Shown here: piece after piece, positions 1-6,355 of the stretch
Numbering within the stretch: position 1 is the first letter of the stretch
Layout: each line of letters opens with the position of its first letter
Assembly: GCA_030600525.1 (NCBI GenBank)
Contig: JAUVLX010000116.1
Location: 1-9,587 of the forward strand
DNA length: 9,587 nucleotides
Direction of reading: 5' to 3'
DNA from: Desulfobulbus sp.
GTDB taxonomy: Bacteria > Desulfobacterota > Desulfobulbia > Desulfobulbales > Desulfobulbaceae
Notes under the pieces: model-generated
Told to the model about the DNA's origin: nothing
The model's input: only the letters and a program-made list of their open reading frames with translations
Database searches by the model: none
Translations under genes and position numbers: made by a program

Positions 1-2
1 TC

Positions 3-440
3 CTTTTCGCCGCAGTTCTCAACTCTTTTACGCCTGAAATGATCACTGGTGTACAAAATGGGATCCCGATCACCTTCACTTTTTATATTGAGCTCAATAA
101 ATTACGCAGCAACTGGTTAGACTCCTCACTGGTTAATACAACCATTACCCACACAATGACTTACAACAGTCTCAAAGAGGAATACCAGATCAACCATTCC
201 GACAAGAATGGCAAAATGAAAACAACCCGCTCACTTAAAGAAGCCAAGGAGTTGATGGCAGAACTTAACAGCGTCCGTGTTATTTCCCTGGACCAACTTC
301 AGCCCGAAGCCCAGTACGCATTGCGCCTGAAAGCAACACTTGAAAAAAACACACTGCCCCTTGGCATGCATTACCTTTTACCGTTTACCTCACTGTGGGA
401 TTTTGAAACAGACTGGCGAACCGTAGAATTTCGCTATTGA
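3..440 (+). CDS. DUF4390 domain protein, C-terminal part (5' end outside window)
   Basis: The reading frame is open from the window edge, giving 145 residues before a TGA stop; the true start lies upstream. The first visible residues run into a TPEM…GVQNGIPITFTFYIEL segment, followed by an R..W.D stretch. The protein ends with an LPFTSLWDFETDW segment near the C-terminus. These features fit the DUF4390 family: small, probably exported or membrane-anchored proteins of unknown biochemical role. In deltaproteobacteria and some other proteobacteria they are commonly encoded just upstream of an NtrY-like kinase. Here the stop is 21 bp before the kinase start, so the genes are very likely co-transcribed and may work in the same envelope-sensing pathway (inference). 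No catalytic motif is visible. The family call rests on motif recall and synteny. Confidence 0.75.
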   Translation, partial: LFAAVLNSFTPEMITGVQNGIPITFTFYIELNKLRSNWLDSSLVNTTITHTMTYNSLKEEYQINHSDKNGKMKTTRSLKEAKELMAELNSVRVISLDQLQPEAQYALRLKATLEKNTLPLGMHYLLPFTSLWDFETDWRTVEFRY

Positions 441-453
441 CTGCTTTTTACCG

Positions 454-458
454 GAGGG
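454..458 (+). promoter_or_regulatory. Shine-Dalgarno of the NtrY-like kinase gene
   Basis: A GGAGG lies 4 nt before the ATG at 462, in the short gap after the DUF4390 stop. This is a strong ribosome binding site and supports that start codon. Confidence 0.75.
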
Positions 459-461
459 TGA

Positions 462-2687
462 ATGCTCACACCTGAACAGAAAAAAAAGAAACAGCGGCTT
501 ATTCGCTATGTTATAATTTTTTGCATCCTGCTGATACCGTTTCTCGGTTACCTGCAACGGGGCCTTCTCAAAGGCGACTTCCACCTCCCCTTTTCAAGTA
601 CTGTCCTTATATTTGCCTTAATCAACATTAACGGATTACTGTTATTGTTAATGGTCTATCTGGTTTTACGCAACCTGGTAGAACTGGTTTTTGAACGCAA
701 ACACAACATTCTGGGCTCAAAACTCAAAACCAGACTGGTTGCTTCTTTTGTTGCCCTCTCCCTAGTCCCAACCATTCTTTTGTTTGTTATCGCTTTGCGC
801 TTTGTTTCGACTTCCATGGACTATTGGTTCAACTCCAATGTGGAAGCGTCCCTGCAAGCCTCTCTTAAACTTGCCCAGTCAATTTTTCGTGACACAGAAA
901 ACAGGGCTAGCGGGATAGGTAGCCAGCTCGGAGAGATGCTTGAAAACAACACCGTGGACATTGGAGACATGGTCGCGCTTGAGCAGCTGTTTCAAAAGAC
1001 CTTGGCTATTGCCCCACCAGGGGCACCAGACAGTATTGTCCTGATTGACGATAATGGGAACCAGCTTCTTGCCCACCGGGGACCGCGTCTGCTGCCCATT
1101 GTACTGCCTGCTGTTCCATCGGAAGCTATGCGTCAGGCTGCCAATAACAATGCCACCGAAATAATCACGACCAACACCAGTGTTGGTGAACTCATCCTGG
1201 CTATCGTCCCGGTGCATTTGCCGCATCATTACCGACAACCTGTTTTCCTGGTTACCTCACTTCTAATCCCAACCACCAAGCTGGAAAGGATGCAGATAGT
1301 TTCTGAAGGTACCACCGACTACCGACAACTGGTTATCCTCAAAGCACCAATCAAACTCAGCCTGATTATCATGATGCTGATAATCACCCTGTTGATCCTA
1401 TTTGGAGCTATCTGGTTCGGTTTCTATATAGCCAAAAGCTTAACCGGCCCTATCGATAAACTCGCGCTTGCAACCAGACGTGTGGCCGACGGAGACCTCA
1501 ACTTTATTATTGAAAAAGAATCCGACGACGAGATGGGATTACTGGTTGATTCCTTCAACTCGATGACTACCGATATCAAGGCATCCAATGAAAAACTCGG
1601 TGTTGCCCATCAGGCACTCCAAGAAAGCAACATCGTTTCAGAACAACAGCGGCGTTACCTTAAAACCATCCTCGAAAATGTTGCAGCAGGTGTGATCGCT
1701 CTTGACGAAAACAGCAAAATCACCACCATCAATCGTTTTGCAGAGGAATTGCTCCACATCAAGCCCAACAAACTGATCGGCAAAAATTTCCATGAGTTCC
1801 TGCCTAAAACCCATGTTATGATAGTGGAAAGTTTTCTCAATGAACTCCTTTCGACAGGCAAACACTCCATTGAGCGCCATCTTCGAGTAACTGTTCGTCG
1901 GGGTGAAACATTATCCCTTCAGGTCAACATAACCAGAATGGTCGATGAACAGTCAAATCCCATCGGGTTTGTAATTGTGTTTGATAACCTGACCAAACTG
2001 GAAAAGGCCCAGCGTCTTGCCGCATGGCAGGAGGTTGCCAGACGAATTGCCCATGAAATAAAAAATCCATTGACGCCTATCCAGCTATCAGCCCAGCGAC
2101 TGCGAAAACGTTACATGGACATCATCCCCAAAGACAGGGATATTTTTGACCAGTGCACTGCCACCATTGTCAATCAGGTGGAAGAAATAAAGCGCCTTGT
2201 CAGTGAATTTTCAGATTTCGCCAGAATGCCGAAAATACATAAAAAACCTTCTGACATAAAAAAGATGGTTGAAGAAGTCTACATCCTCTACAAAGAAGCG
2301 CACAAACACATTGCCTTTAGCCTGGAAACCGATGACCACCTGCCCGAATTCTTTTTTGATCCGGTGCAGATAAAACGAGTATTAATAAACCTGCTTGACA
2401 ACGCGGTCAGTGTTATTGAAAACAGTGGCACCATCTCTCTCAGACTTGTGCTCCACAAGCAGCAACCGCAGACCGTTCGGCTTATAGTTGCCGATGACGG
2501 ACCTGGCATAACCGAAGAGGTAAAGCTCCGTCTGTTTGAGCCCTATTTTTCTACCAGAAAATCTGGGACAGGCCTAGGCCTAGCCATAGCCCATACAATT
2601 ATAACCGAGCACAGCGGGTCAATCATTGTCCACGAAAACAAGCCCAACGGTACGGTATTTACGGTTGAATTACCCTTGGACACCTGA
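462..2687 (+). CDS. NtrY-like membrane sensor histidine kinase (PAS/HAMP)
   Basis: A 741-residue sensor kinase of a two-component system that autophosphorylates on histidine and passes phosphate to the response regulator encoded next. In order: a basic N-terminus, hydrophobic segments near 13-31, 45-70 and 91-113, an extracytoplasmic region about 114-295, a further membrane segment about 297-323, HAMP about 324-376, PAS about 397-510, HisKA with the phosphoacceptor in AHEIKNP (His531), and an HATPase domain. The ATPase domain shows the N box (N643, N647), G1 box DDGPG (678-682), F box FEPYFSTR and G2 box GTGLGL. This layout of three N-terminal membrane segments, periplasmic domain, fourth segment, HAMP and PAS is the usual NtrY one, and all catalytic boxes are intact. 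It lies in a row with DUF4390 upstream and an NtrX-type regulator 61 bp downstream. The signal sensed cannot be read from sequence; NtrY relatives are tied to nitrogen, redox or envelope signals. Confidence 0.93.
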   Translation: MLTPEQKKKKQRLIRYVIIFCILLIPFLGYLQRGLLKGDFHLPFSSTVLIFALININGLLLLLMVYLVLRNLVELVFERKHNILGSKLKTRLVASFVALSLVPTILLFVIALRFVSTSMDYWFNSNVEASLQASLKLAQSIFRDTENRASGIGSQLGEMLENNTVDIGDMVALEQLFQKTLAIAPPGAPDSIVLIDDNGNQLLAHRGPRLLPIVLPAVPSEAMRQAANNNATEIITTNTSVGELILAIVPVHLPHHYRQPVFLVTSLLIPTTKLERMQIVSEGTTDYRQLVILKAPIKLSLIIMMLIITLLILFGAIWFGFYIAKSLTGPIDKLALATRRVADGDLNFIIEKESDDEMGLLVDSFNSMTTDIKASNEKLGVAHQALQESNIVSEQQRRYLKTILENVAAGVIALDENSKITTINRFAEELLHIKPNKLIGKNFHEFLPKTHVMIVESFLNELLSTGKHSIERHLRVTVRRGETLSLQVNITRMVDEQSNPIGFVIVFDNLTKLEKAQRLAAWQEVARRIAHEIKNPLTPIQLSAQRLRKRYMDIIPKDRDIFDQCTATIVNQVEEIKRLVSEFSDFARMPKIHKKPSDIKKMVEEVYILYKEAHKHIAFSLETDDHLPEFFFDPVQIKRVLINLLDNAVSVIENSGTISLRLVLHKQQPQTVRLIVADDGPGITEEVKLRLFEPYFSTRKSGTGLGLAIAHTIITEHSGSIIVHENKPNGTVFTVELPLDT

Positions 2688-2748
2688 TACTGTTAGCTTC
2701 CTTAACTTACTATCAAACTTTCCCTAAACTGATCGTTTTATACCGCTA

Positions 2749-4134
2749 ATGTCAATCCATATACTAATTATAGACGACGAACAAGCCATCCGTGAATCAT
2801 TGTCTGGAATTCTTGGCGATGAAGGGTTCACTCCCCATTCTGCTGGCTCTGCAGAAGAGGGTCTCCAGGTGCTTGCAGAAAAAGAAATCCACTTGGCACT
2901 GCTTGATATCTGGATGCCAGGCTTGGACGGGCTTGAAGCCCTGAAACTGATCAAGGAACAATACGACCTGCCGGTGATCATGATATCTGGCCACGGCACC
3001 ATCGAAACCGCAGTCCAGGCAACGCGGATAGGTGCATTTGATTTCATCGAAAAGCCCCTGTCGTATGATAAAATCATCCATTCCATCAACAAGGGGCTCC
3101 ATGTTGCCCGGCTTGAACGAGAAAACAAGCTCCTCAGGGAAAGCGGCCCGTCCAAACCCGACATAACCGGAAAGAGTGACATTATTAACTCCCTCCGAGA
3201 GCAGATTAAAAGGGTTGCTCCGACAGATGCCTGGGTCCTCATTCGTGGCGAGCATGGAACAGGGAAGGAACTGGTAGCGCAAACCATCCACCGCAAATCC
3301 AATCGTAATGTCCATCCCATGGTAGAGGTTAACTGCGCTGCAATCCCTGAAGAACTGATCGAGTCTGAACTGTTTGGACATGTTAAGGGGGCTTTCACCG
3401 GTGCCACTGAATCCAAAAAAGGTAAATTTGACCAGGCCAACGGCTCGACCCTATTCCTTGATGAAATCGGTGACATGAGTCTTAAAAGTCAGGCAAAGGT
3501 ATTACGAATACTGCAGGAACAGAAATTTGAGAGAGTCGGCGGTGCCAGGACTATCAATGTAGATGTCAGAGTTCTGGCTGCCACCAACAAAAACCTGGAA
3601 GAGGAGATGCACAAAGGCAACTTTAGGGAGGATCTCTTCTATCGCCTCAACGTGGTGCCGATAAATGTCCCGGCTCTCATGGATCGACGGGAAGATATCC
3701 CACTGCTCGTTGCTGATTTTCTCAAAAATTTTAGTGAAAAAGGGTTTGGTGATAAACAATTATCTGAAGAAGCGCTCACCACCCTCATGCAACATAACTG
3801 GCCAGGCAATGTCCGAGAGTTGAGAAACATGATAGAGCGAATGGTTATCATGAGCCCAAAAGACGTCATTGCTGACAGTGACGTTACTCTTTTTTTCGGC
3901 AAAGAGGTTGCTCCAGCTGTGACCTGCGCCCTCCCTTTGCAAAAGATTCAACACCTCCCGTACAAGGAAGCGCGCAAAGCATTTGAGATCGAATACCTTA
4001 ATGCTAAGCTCACAGAAAACGACGGCAATATTTCTAAAACTGCCGAACAGGTGGGCATGGAACGTAGTCACCTTCATAAAAAATTAAAATCTCTCGGCAT
4101 TAATGCCGCAAAAATTGGTGAACACGCTGCGTAA
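2749..4134 (+). CDS. NtrX-like sigma-54-dependent response regulator
   Basis: A 461-residue activator of sigma-54 promoters and probable partner of the kinase upstream. The receiver domain (about 1-118) has the acidic pair D9-D10, phosphoacceptor Asp53 in LLDIWMPG, S80 and K102. The AAA+ domain (about 138-365) has Walker A GEHGTGKE (167-174), the sigma-54-contacting GAFTGA loop (214-219), Walker B LFLDEIGD (235-242) and WPGNVREL (351-358). A Fis-type helix-turn-helix is at about 428-451, in a segment ending HLHKKLKSLGI. The domain order is complete and the length is normal for NtrX/NtrC proteins. Walker A has His169 where Ser, Thr or Asn is usual. The start codon matches the family's N-terminus (receiver starting at residue 3-4), but no convincing Shine-Dalgarno precedes it. 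I use NtrX because of pairing with an NtrY-type kinase; target genes are unknown. Confidence 0.93.
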   Translation: MSIHILIIDDEQAIRESLSGILGDEGFTPHSAGSAEEGLQVLAEKEIHLALLDIWMPGLDGLEALKLIKEQYDLPVIMISGHGTIETAVQATRIGAFDFIEKPLSYDKIIHSINKGLHVARLERENKLLRESGPSKPDITGKSDIINSLREQIKRVAPTDAWVLIRGEHGTGKELVAQTIHRKSNRNVHPMVEVNCAAIPEELIESELFGHVKGAFTGATESKKGKFDQANGSTLFLDEIGDMSLKSQAKVLRILQEQKFERVGGARTINVDVRVLAATNKNLEEEMHKGNFREDLFYRLNVVPINVPALMDRREDIPLLVADFLKNFSEKGFGDKQLSEEALTTLMQHNWPGNVRELRNMIERMVIMSPKDVIADSDVTLFFGKEVAPAVTCALPLQKIQHLPYKEARKAFEIEYLNAKLTENDGNISKTAEQVGMERSHLHKKLKSLGINAAKIGEHAA

Positions 4135-4144
4135 GCAGTTTTTT
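4126..4144 (+). terminator. Weak terminator-like hairpin over the ntrX-like stop codon
   Basis: A CTGC stem (4127-4130), GTAA loop and GCAG arm (4135-4138) are followed at once by six T residues (4139-4144); an outer G·T pair adds a fifth base pair. The loop is a GNRA tetraloop and contains the TAA stop. The stem is short, so it probably acts as a partial terminator or attenuator between the regulator gene and hemB, if it acts at all. Confidence 0.4.
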
Positions 4145-4175
4145 CACACCCAATCATTTACACTCAGGTACAACA

Positions 4176-5150
4176 ATGGTTTTTCCAGAATATCGGCCCC
4201 GTAGAATGCGTCAAAATGAAACCATGCGCTCCATGATCCGTGAAACGCATTTAACATCTGATCAGTTAGTTTACCCTCTCTTTGTTCTGCCGGGTAAGGG
4301 GCAGCGAGAGGAGGTTTCCTCCATGCCTGGTGTTTTCAGGCTCTCCATTGATCAACTCCAGCAAGAAGCCAAAGAATGCCTTGAGCTCGGAATACGCTCG
4401 GTGATCCTGTTTGGTTTACCTGAAAAAAAGGATGCTGTTGGTTCAGGCGCCTATGCCAGAAACGGTATAATCCAGCAAGCTATTAAAGAGCTTAAAAACA
4501 AGGCTCCAGACCTCAATGTGATAACAGATGTCTGTTTATGCGAGTACACAGACCACGGGCACTGTGGCTGCCTTCAAAATAACGAGGTGGACAATGACGC
4601 CACACTTGAACTGTTAGCGAAAACAGCTCTTTCCCACGCCGAAGCAGGGGCCGACATTGTGGCACCATCGGATATGATGGATGGCAGGGTAAGTGAAATT
4701 CGTTCTGTCCTGGACGAAAACTCTTACCACATGACGCCGATTATGTCCTATGCGGTCAAATATGCATCTGCTTTTTATGGTCCTTTCCGGGATGCGGCTG
4801 ACTGCTCACCGCAATTTGGTGATCGGCGAAGCTATCAGATGGATCCGGCAAACAGCAGGGAAGCACTACGAGAAGCGACATTGGACGTTGAAGAAGGTGC
4901 CGATATCCTCATGGTAAAACCGGCGGTTGCCTATCTGGACATCATCAGGCAATTGCGGGATGAATTCGACCTGCCGGTGGCAGCCTATCATGTGAGTGGC
5001 GAATATGCGATGATCAAAGCCGCTGCAGAAAAAGGGTGGATAGATGAAGAACGGGTAATGGCTGAAACGCTATTATCCATACGCCGTGCTGGCGCGGATA
5101 TCATTATAACCTATTTTGCTAAGGACATGGCAAAGCTACTGGCAAAATAA
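4176..5150 (+). CDS. hemB: Porphobilinogen synthase (delta-aminolevulinic acid dehydratase)
   Basis: A 324-residue cytoplasmic enzyme that condenses two 5-aminolevulinate molecules to porphobilinogen, the first common step toward heme, siroheme and cobalamin. Visible signatures: N-terminal RPRRMRQN; the cysteine cluster DVCLCEYTDHGHCG (Cys120, Cys122, Cys130), which in this family binds catalytic zinc; the first active-site lysine in SYAVKYASAFYGPFRDAA (Lys195); and the Schiff-base lysine in DILMVKPA (Lys248), followed by YHVSGEYAMI. The length is normal and no key residue is missing. Three cysteines indicate the zinc-dependent type, unlike the Mg-only type, which has Asp and Ala at these places. 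The start is 41 bp after the regulator stop, with only a weak AGG upstream. It may share transcripts with the upstream genes, although a weak hairpin intervenes. It converges on the VanZ-family gene. Confidence 0.97.
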   Translation: MVFPEYRPRRMRQNETMRSMIRETHLTSDQLVYPLFVLPGKGQREEVSSMPGVFRLSIDQLQQEAKECLELGIRSVILFGLPEKKDAVGSGAYARNGIIQQAIKELKNKAPDLNVITDVCLCEYTDHGHCGCLQNNEVDNDATLELLAKTALSHAEAGADIVAPSDMMDGRVSEIRSVLDENSYHMTPIMSYAVKYASAFYGPFRDAADCSPQFGDRRSYQMDPANSREALREATLDVEEGADILMVKPAVAYLDIIRQLRDEFDLPVAAYHVSGEYAMIKAAAEKGWIDEERVMAETLLSIRRAGADIIITYFAKDMAKLLAK

Positions 5151-5168
5151 AAAAACAGTCCGAAGACT
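5144..5168 (-). terminator. Terminator of the SEC-C/VanZ transcript (minus strand)
   Basis: Read on the minus strand, an AGTC stem, TTCG tetraloop and GACT arm (5168 down to 5157) are followed by G and a run of seven T, then ATTTT. The C(UUCG)G loop is exceptionally stable, which offsets the 4-bp stem. The T run overlaps the end of hemB, including its stop codon. Together with the larger inverted repeat beside it, this makes a compact two-way terminator between convergent genes. Confidence 0.5.
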
Positions 5169-5215
5169 CAGGAGTGCACCTGTGATTTACTCTGGTCTAC
5201 TCCTGATTCTCTCTT
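5168..5215 (+). terminator. hemB terminator (plus strand)
   Basis: A perfect 8-bp inverted repeat TCAGGAGT (5168-5175) / ACTCCTGA (5199-5206) encloses a 23-nt loop. It is followed by a T/C-rich TTCTCTCTT tract. It sits 18 bp after the hemB stop. The tail is not a pure T run, so termination may be moderate. Confidence 0.5.
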
Positions 5216-5222
5216 ACCACAT

Positions 5223-5639
5223 TCATTCCTGCATTAACTTCATACAACGACGACCATTCGCAGCTACTACAGGGCAAAGATAACGATACAACGCAACCGC
5301 AACAAACGCCCCTACAACGTCCGCTACAACATCAGTTCCTGAAGGGTCCCGTCCGACAATAAAGCTTTGATGTATTTCATCGGTTATGCCAAACATCAGG
5401 CAGAAAAGGATGACACCTGTCGAGACCAAAGCAGCCCGTTGCCGCCATACGTGGAAAGGAAAAACAAAGCAGGTACTCAAACCCAATACCGCATAAATGC
5501 AGGCATGAAGTATCTTGTCCAGCCCTTTAATCTGTGGAAGCTGAAAAGTGCCACCAGGTTGGTGGGAGAGGTAAAAAATTATCCCCATGACCACTGCCAT
5601 GGGGATAGCTCGAACTCCATATTTTCCAATGCCTTCCAT
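5223..5639 (-). CDS. VanZ-family membrane protein
   Basis: A small integral membrane protein of 138 residues with four likely membrane segments (about 10-26, 43-62, 68-85 and 104-121). It carries the VanZ-like motifs in order: LSHQP (24-28), D41-K42 with H45, GITDEIHQSF (84-93), then R97 and D103…D107 in a DPSGTDVVADVVGA stretch. VanZ itself is linked to teicoplanin resistance in enterococci, but most family members, including those in Gram-negatives, have no known function and resistance should not be assumed. The ATG is preceded by GAGGAG at 8 nt, and the gene starts 16 bp after the SEC-C gene stop, so the two are probably one operon. A strong terminator-like hairpin lies inside codons 11-20. 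The gene converges with hemB. Confidence 0.88.
   Translation of the reverse strand: MEGIGKYGVRAIPMAVVMGIIFYLSHQPGGTFQLPQIKGLDKILHACIYAVLGLSTCFVFPFHVWRQRAALVSTGVILFCLMFGITDEIHQSFIVGRDPSGTDVVADVVGAFVAVALYRYLCPVVAANGRRCMKLMQE
5573..5607 (-). terminator. Intragenic terminator-like hairpin at the start of the VanZ gene
   Basis: On the minus strand a perfect 10-bp stem TATCCCCATG / CATGGGGATA (plus-strand arms 5580-5589 and 5598-5607) encloses an 8-nt loop and is followed, after one A, by six T residues. This is the best-formed intrinsic-terminator shape in the window, but it lies within codons 11-20 and just beyond. It could truncate transcripts that start upstream and so lower VanZ-gene output relative to the SEC-C gene. 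It may also be a by-product of the coded sequence (AIPMAVVMGI). Confidence 0.45.
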
Positions 5640-5655
5640 ACTGCAGGCTCCTCGC

Positions 5656-6156
5656 TTACAGGGTAAGATGTACCTGATCCAGTAAATCCTGTGAATACCG
5701 TTTCTTCACCCTTTTCATGGCTGCATTAATTTGTTGGGTCGGAGCATCAGCCAGATGCATTTCCTCTTGGTCTGTATAGGATGTTAGAAAAAGTTTTTTA
5801 TCACGCAGGCTGTAAGTATGGCCCCAGTTAATCTCGATAGTCTCACTATTTTCTTCTATGGGTGCTTCAAGTGCTTCCCCATCCCTGGCAACCTGCACAG
5901 CATCTGAGTCGGTTACTTCCAGCAACCAGGCATCACCTTTGGCGTTACTGAAGAAAATAAACACGCCGAGTTCAAAGAATTCCTCTTTTTTCGTCTCCGC
6001 TGCTCGCTGTATCTTTGCAATCGCATTCATCAAGGTGATCTTTATCTGATCTTGCTCGACAGTTTGCCGCTCTATCTGCTGTGCAGTAAGACAGCAATGC
6101 TTGTATTTTTTCCCTGACCCGCATGGACAGGGTTGATTCCTACCGATCTTGCCCAT
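5656..6156 (-). CDS. Small SEC-C zinc-motif protein of unknown function
   Basis: A 166-residue, probably cytoplasmic protein. Residues 5-22 form a classic SEC-C motif (GRNQPCPCGSGKKYKHCC; Cys10, Cys12, Cys21, Cys22), as at the C-terminus of SecA, where it binds zinc and helps contact SecB and ribosomes. Here it is at the very N-terminus, followed by a short charged helix (about 26-60). After that comes about 100 residues I do not recognise, with alternating hydrophobic stretches (FELGVFIFFS, AWLLEV, IEINWGHTYSL, KLFLTSYT) that suggest a beta-rich fold, and a basic C-terminal helix. No enzyme motif or membrane segment is visible. AAGGA lies 9 nt before the ATG. It is followed 16 bp later by the VanZ-family gene. 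A role in protein quality control or ribosome/chaperone contact is only suggested by the motif. Confidence 0.85.
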   Translation of the reverse strand: MGKIGRNQPCPCGSGKKYKHCCLTAQQIERQTVEQDQIKITLMNAIAKIQRAAETKKEEFFELGVFIFFSNAKGDAWLLEVTDSDAVQVARDGEALEAPIEENSETIEINWGHTYSLRDKKLFLTSYTDQEEMHLADAPTQQINAAMKRVKKRYSQDLLDQVHLTL

Positions 6157-6242
6157 TGTATTTAGTCCTTGCTATTTTTAATGACACTCTCAACAGATAC
6201 CCGAATGGCATACAGTACTGGCCGTATTCTGTTTTTTTTCAA

Positions 6243-6254
6243 TCCTTATAAGGA
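6243..6254. other. 12-bp perfect palindrome upstream of the SEC-C gene
   Basis: TCCTTATAAGGA reads the same on both strands and sits about 87 bp before the SEC-C gene start, in the 199-bp gap after nrdJ. It has the symmetry of a dimeric repressor or activator site, but I cannot match it to a known regulator and no clear -35/-10 pair fixes a promoter beside it. Chance occurrence in AT-rich DNA is possible. Confidence 0.3.
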
Positions 6255-6272
6255 ATTAACAGATTACAGTCC

Positions 6273-6319
6273 AGCAGGCAACAGGCAAAATGGACGTATC
6301 TCATTGCCAGATGCCTGCT
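6273..6319 (-). other. Extended stem-loop 3' of nrdJ
   Basis: An 8-bp perfect outer stem AGCAGGCA / TGCCTGCT (6273-6280 with 6312-6319) is followed by a symmetric 3x3 internal loop and an inner stem pairing GGCAA with TTGCC. The structure begins 36 nt after the nrdJ stop on the nrdJ transcript. No T tract follows, so it is not a standard intrinsic terminator. It may protect the mRNA 3' end or form part of a Rho-type end; this is inference. Confidence 0.45.
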
Positions 6320-6355
6320 ATAGTGGAAAATTGCTTCCCTTTGACCGTTAGCCCG

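Noticed and set aside
879..1238. 119-codon minus-strand open frame inside the kinase gene
   Set aside because: Antisense shadow of the periplasmic domain coding region; no motif and no ribosome site.
2724..3476. 250-codon minus-strand open frame
   Set aside because: It lies antisense to the NtrX-like gene, is Ser-rich without motifs, and is a shadow of strongly coding plus-strand sequence.
5223..5639. Antibiotic (teicoplanin) resistance role for the VanZ-family gene
   Set aside because: There are no other van genes, the context is Gram-negative chromosomal, and the family is broad and mostly unrelated to resistance.
5367..5666. 99-codon plus-strand open frame
   Set aside because: Fully antisense to the VanZ-family gene, whose motifs are clear.
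6169..6351. 60-codon plus-strand open frame in the gap after nrdJ
   Set aside because: Low-complexity, no ribosome site, and antisense to the stem-loop region; non-coding is more likely.
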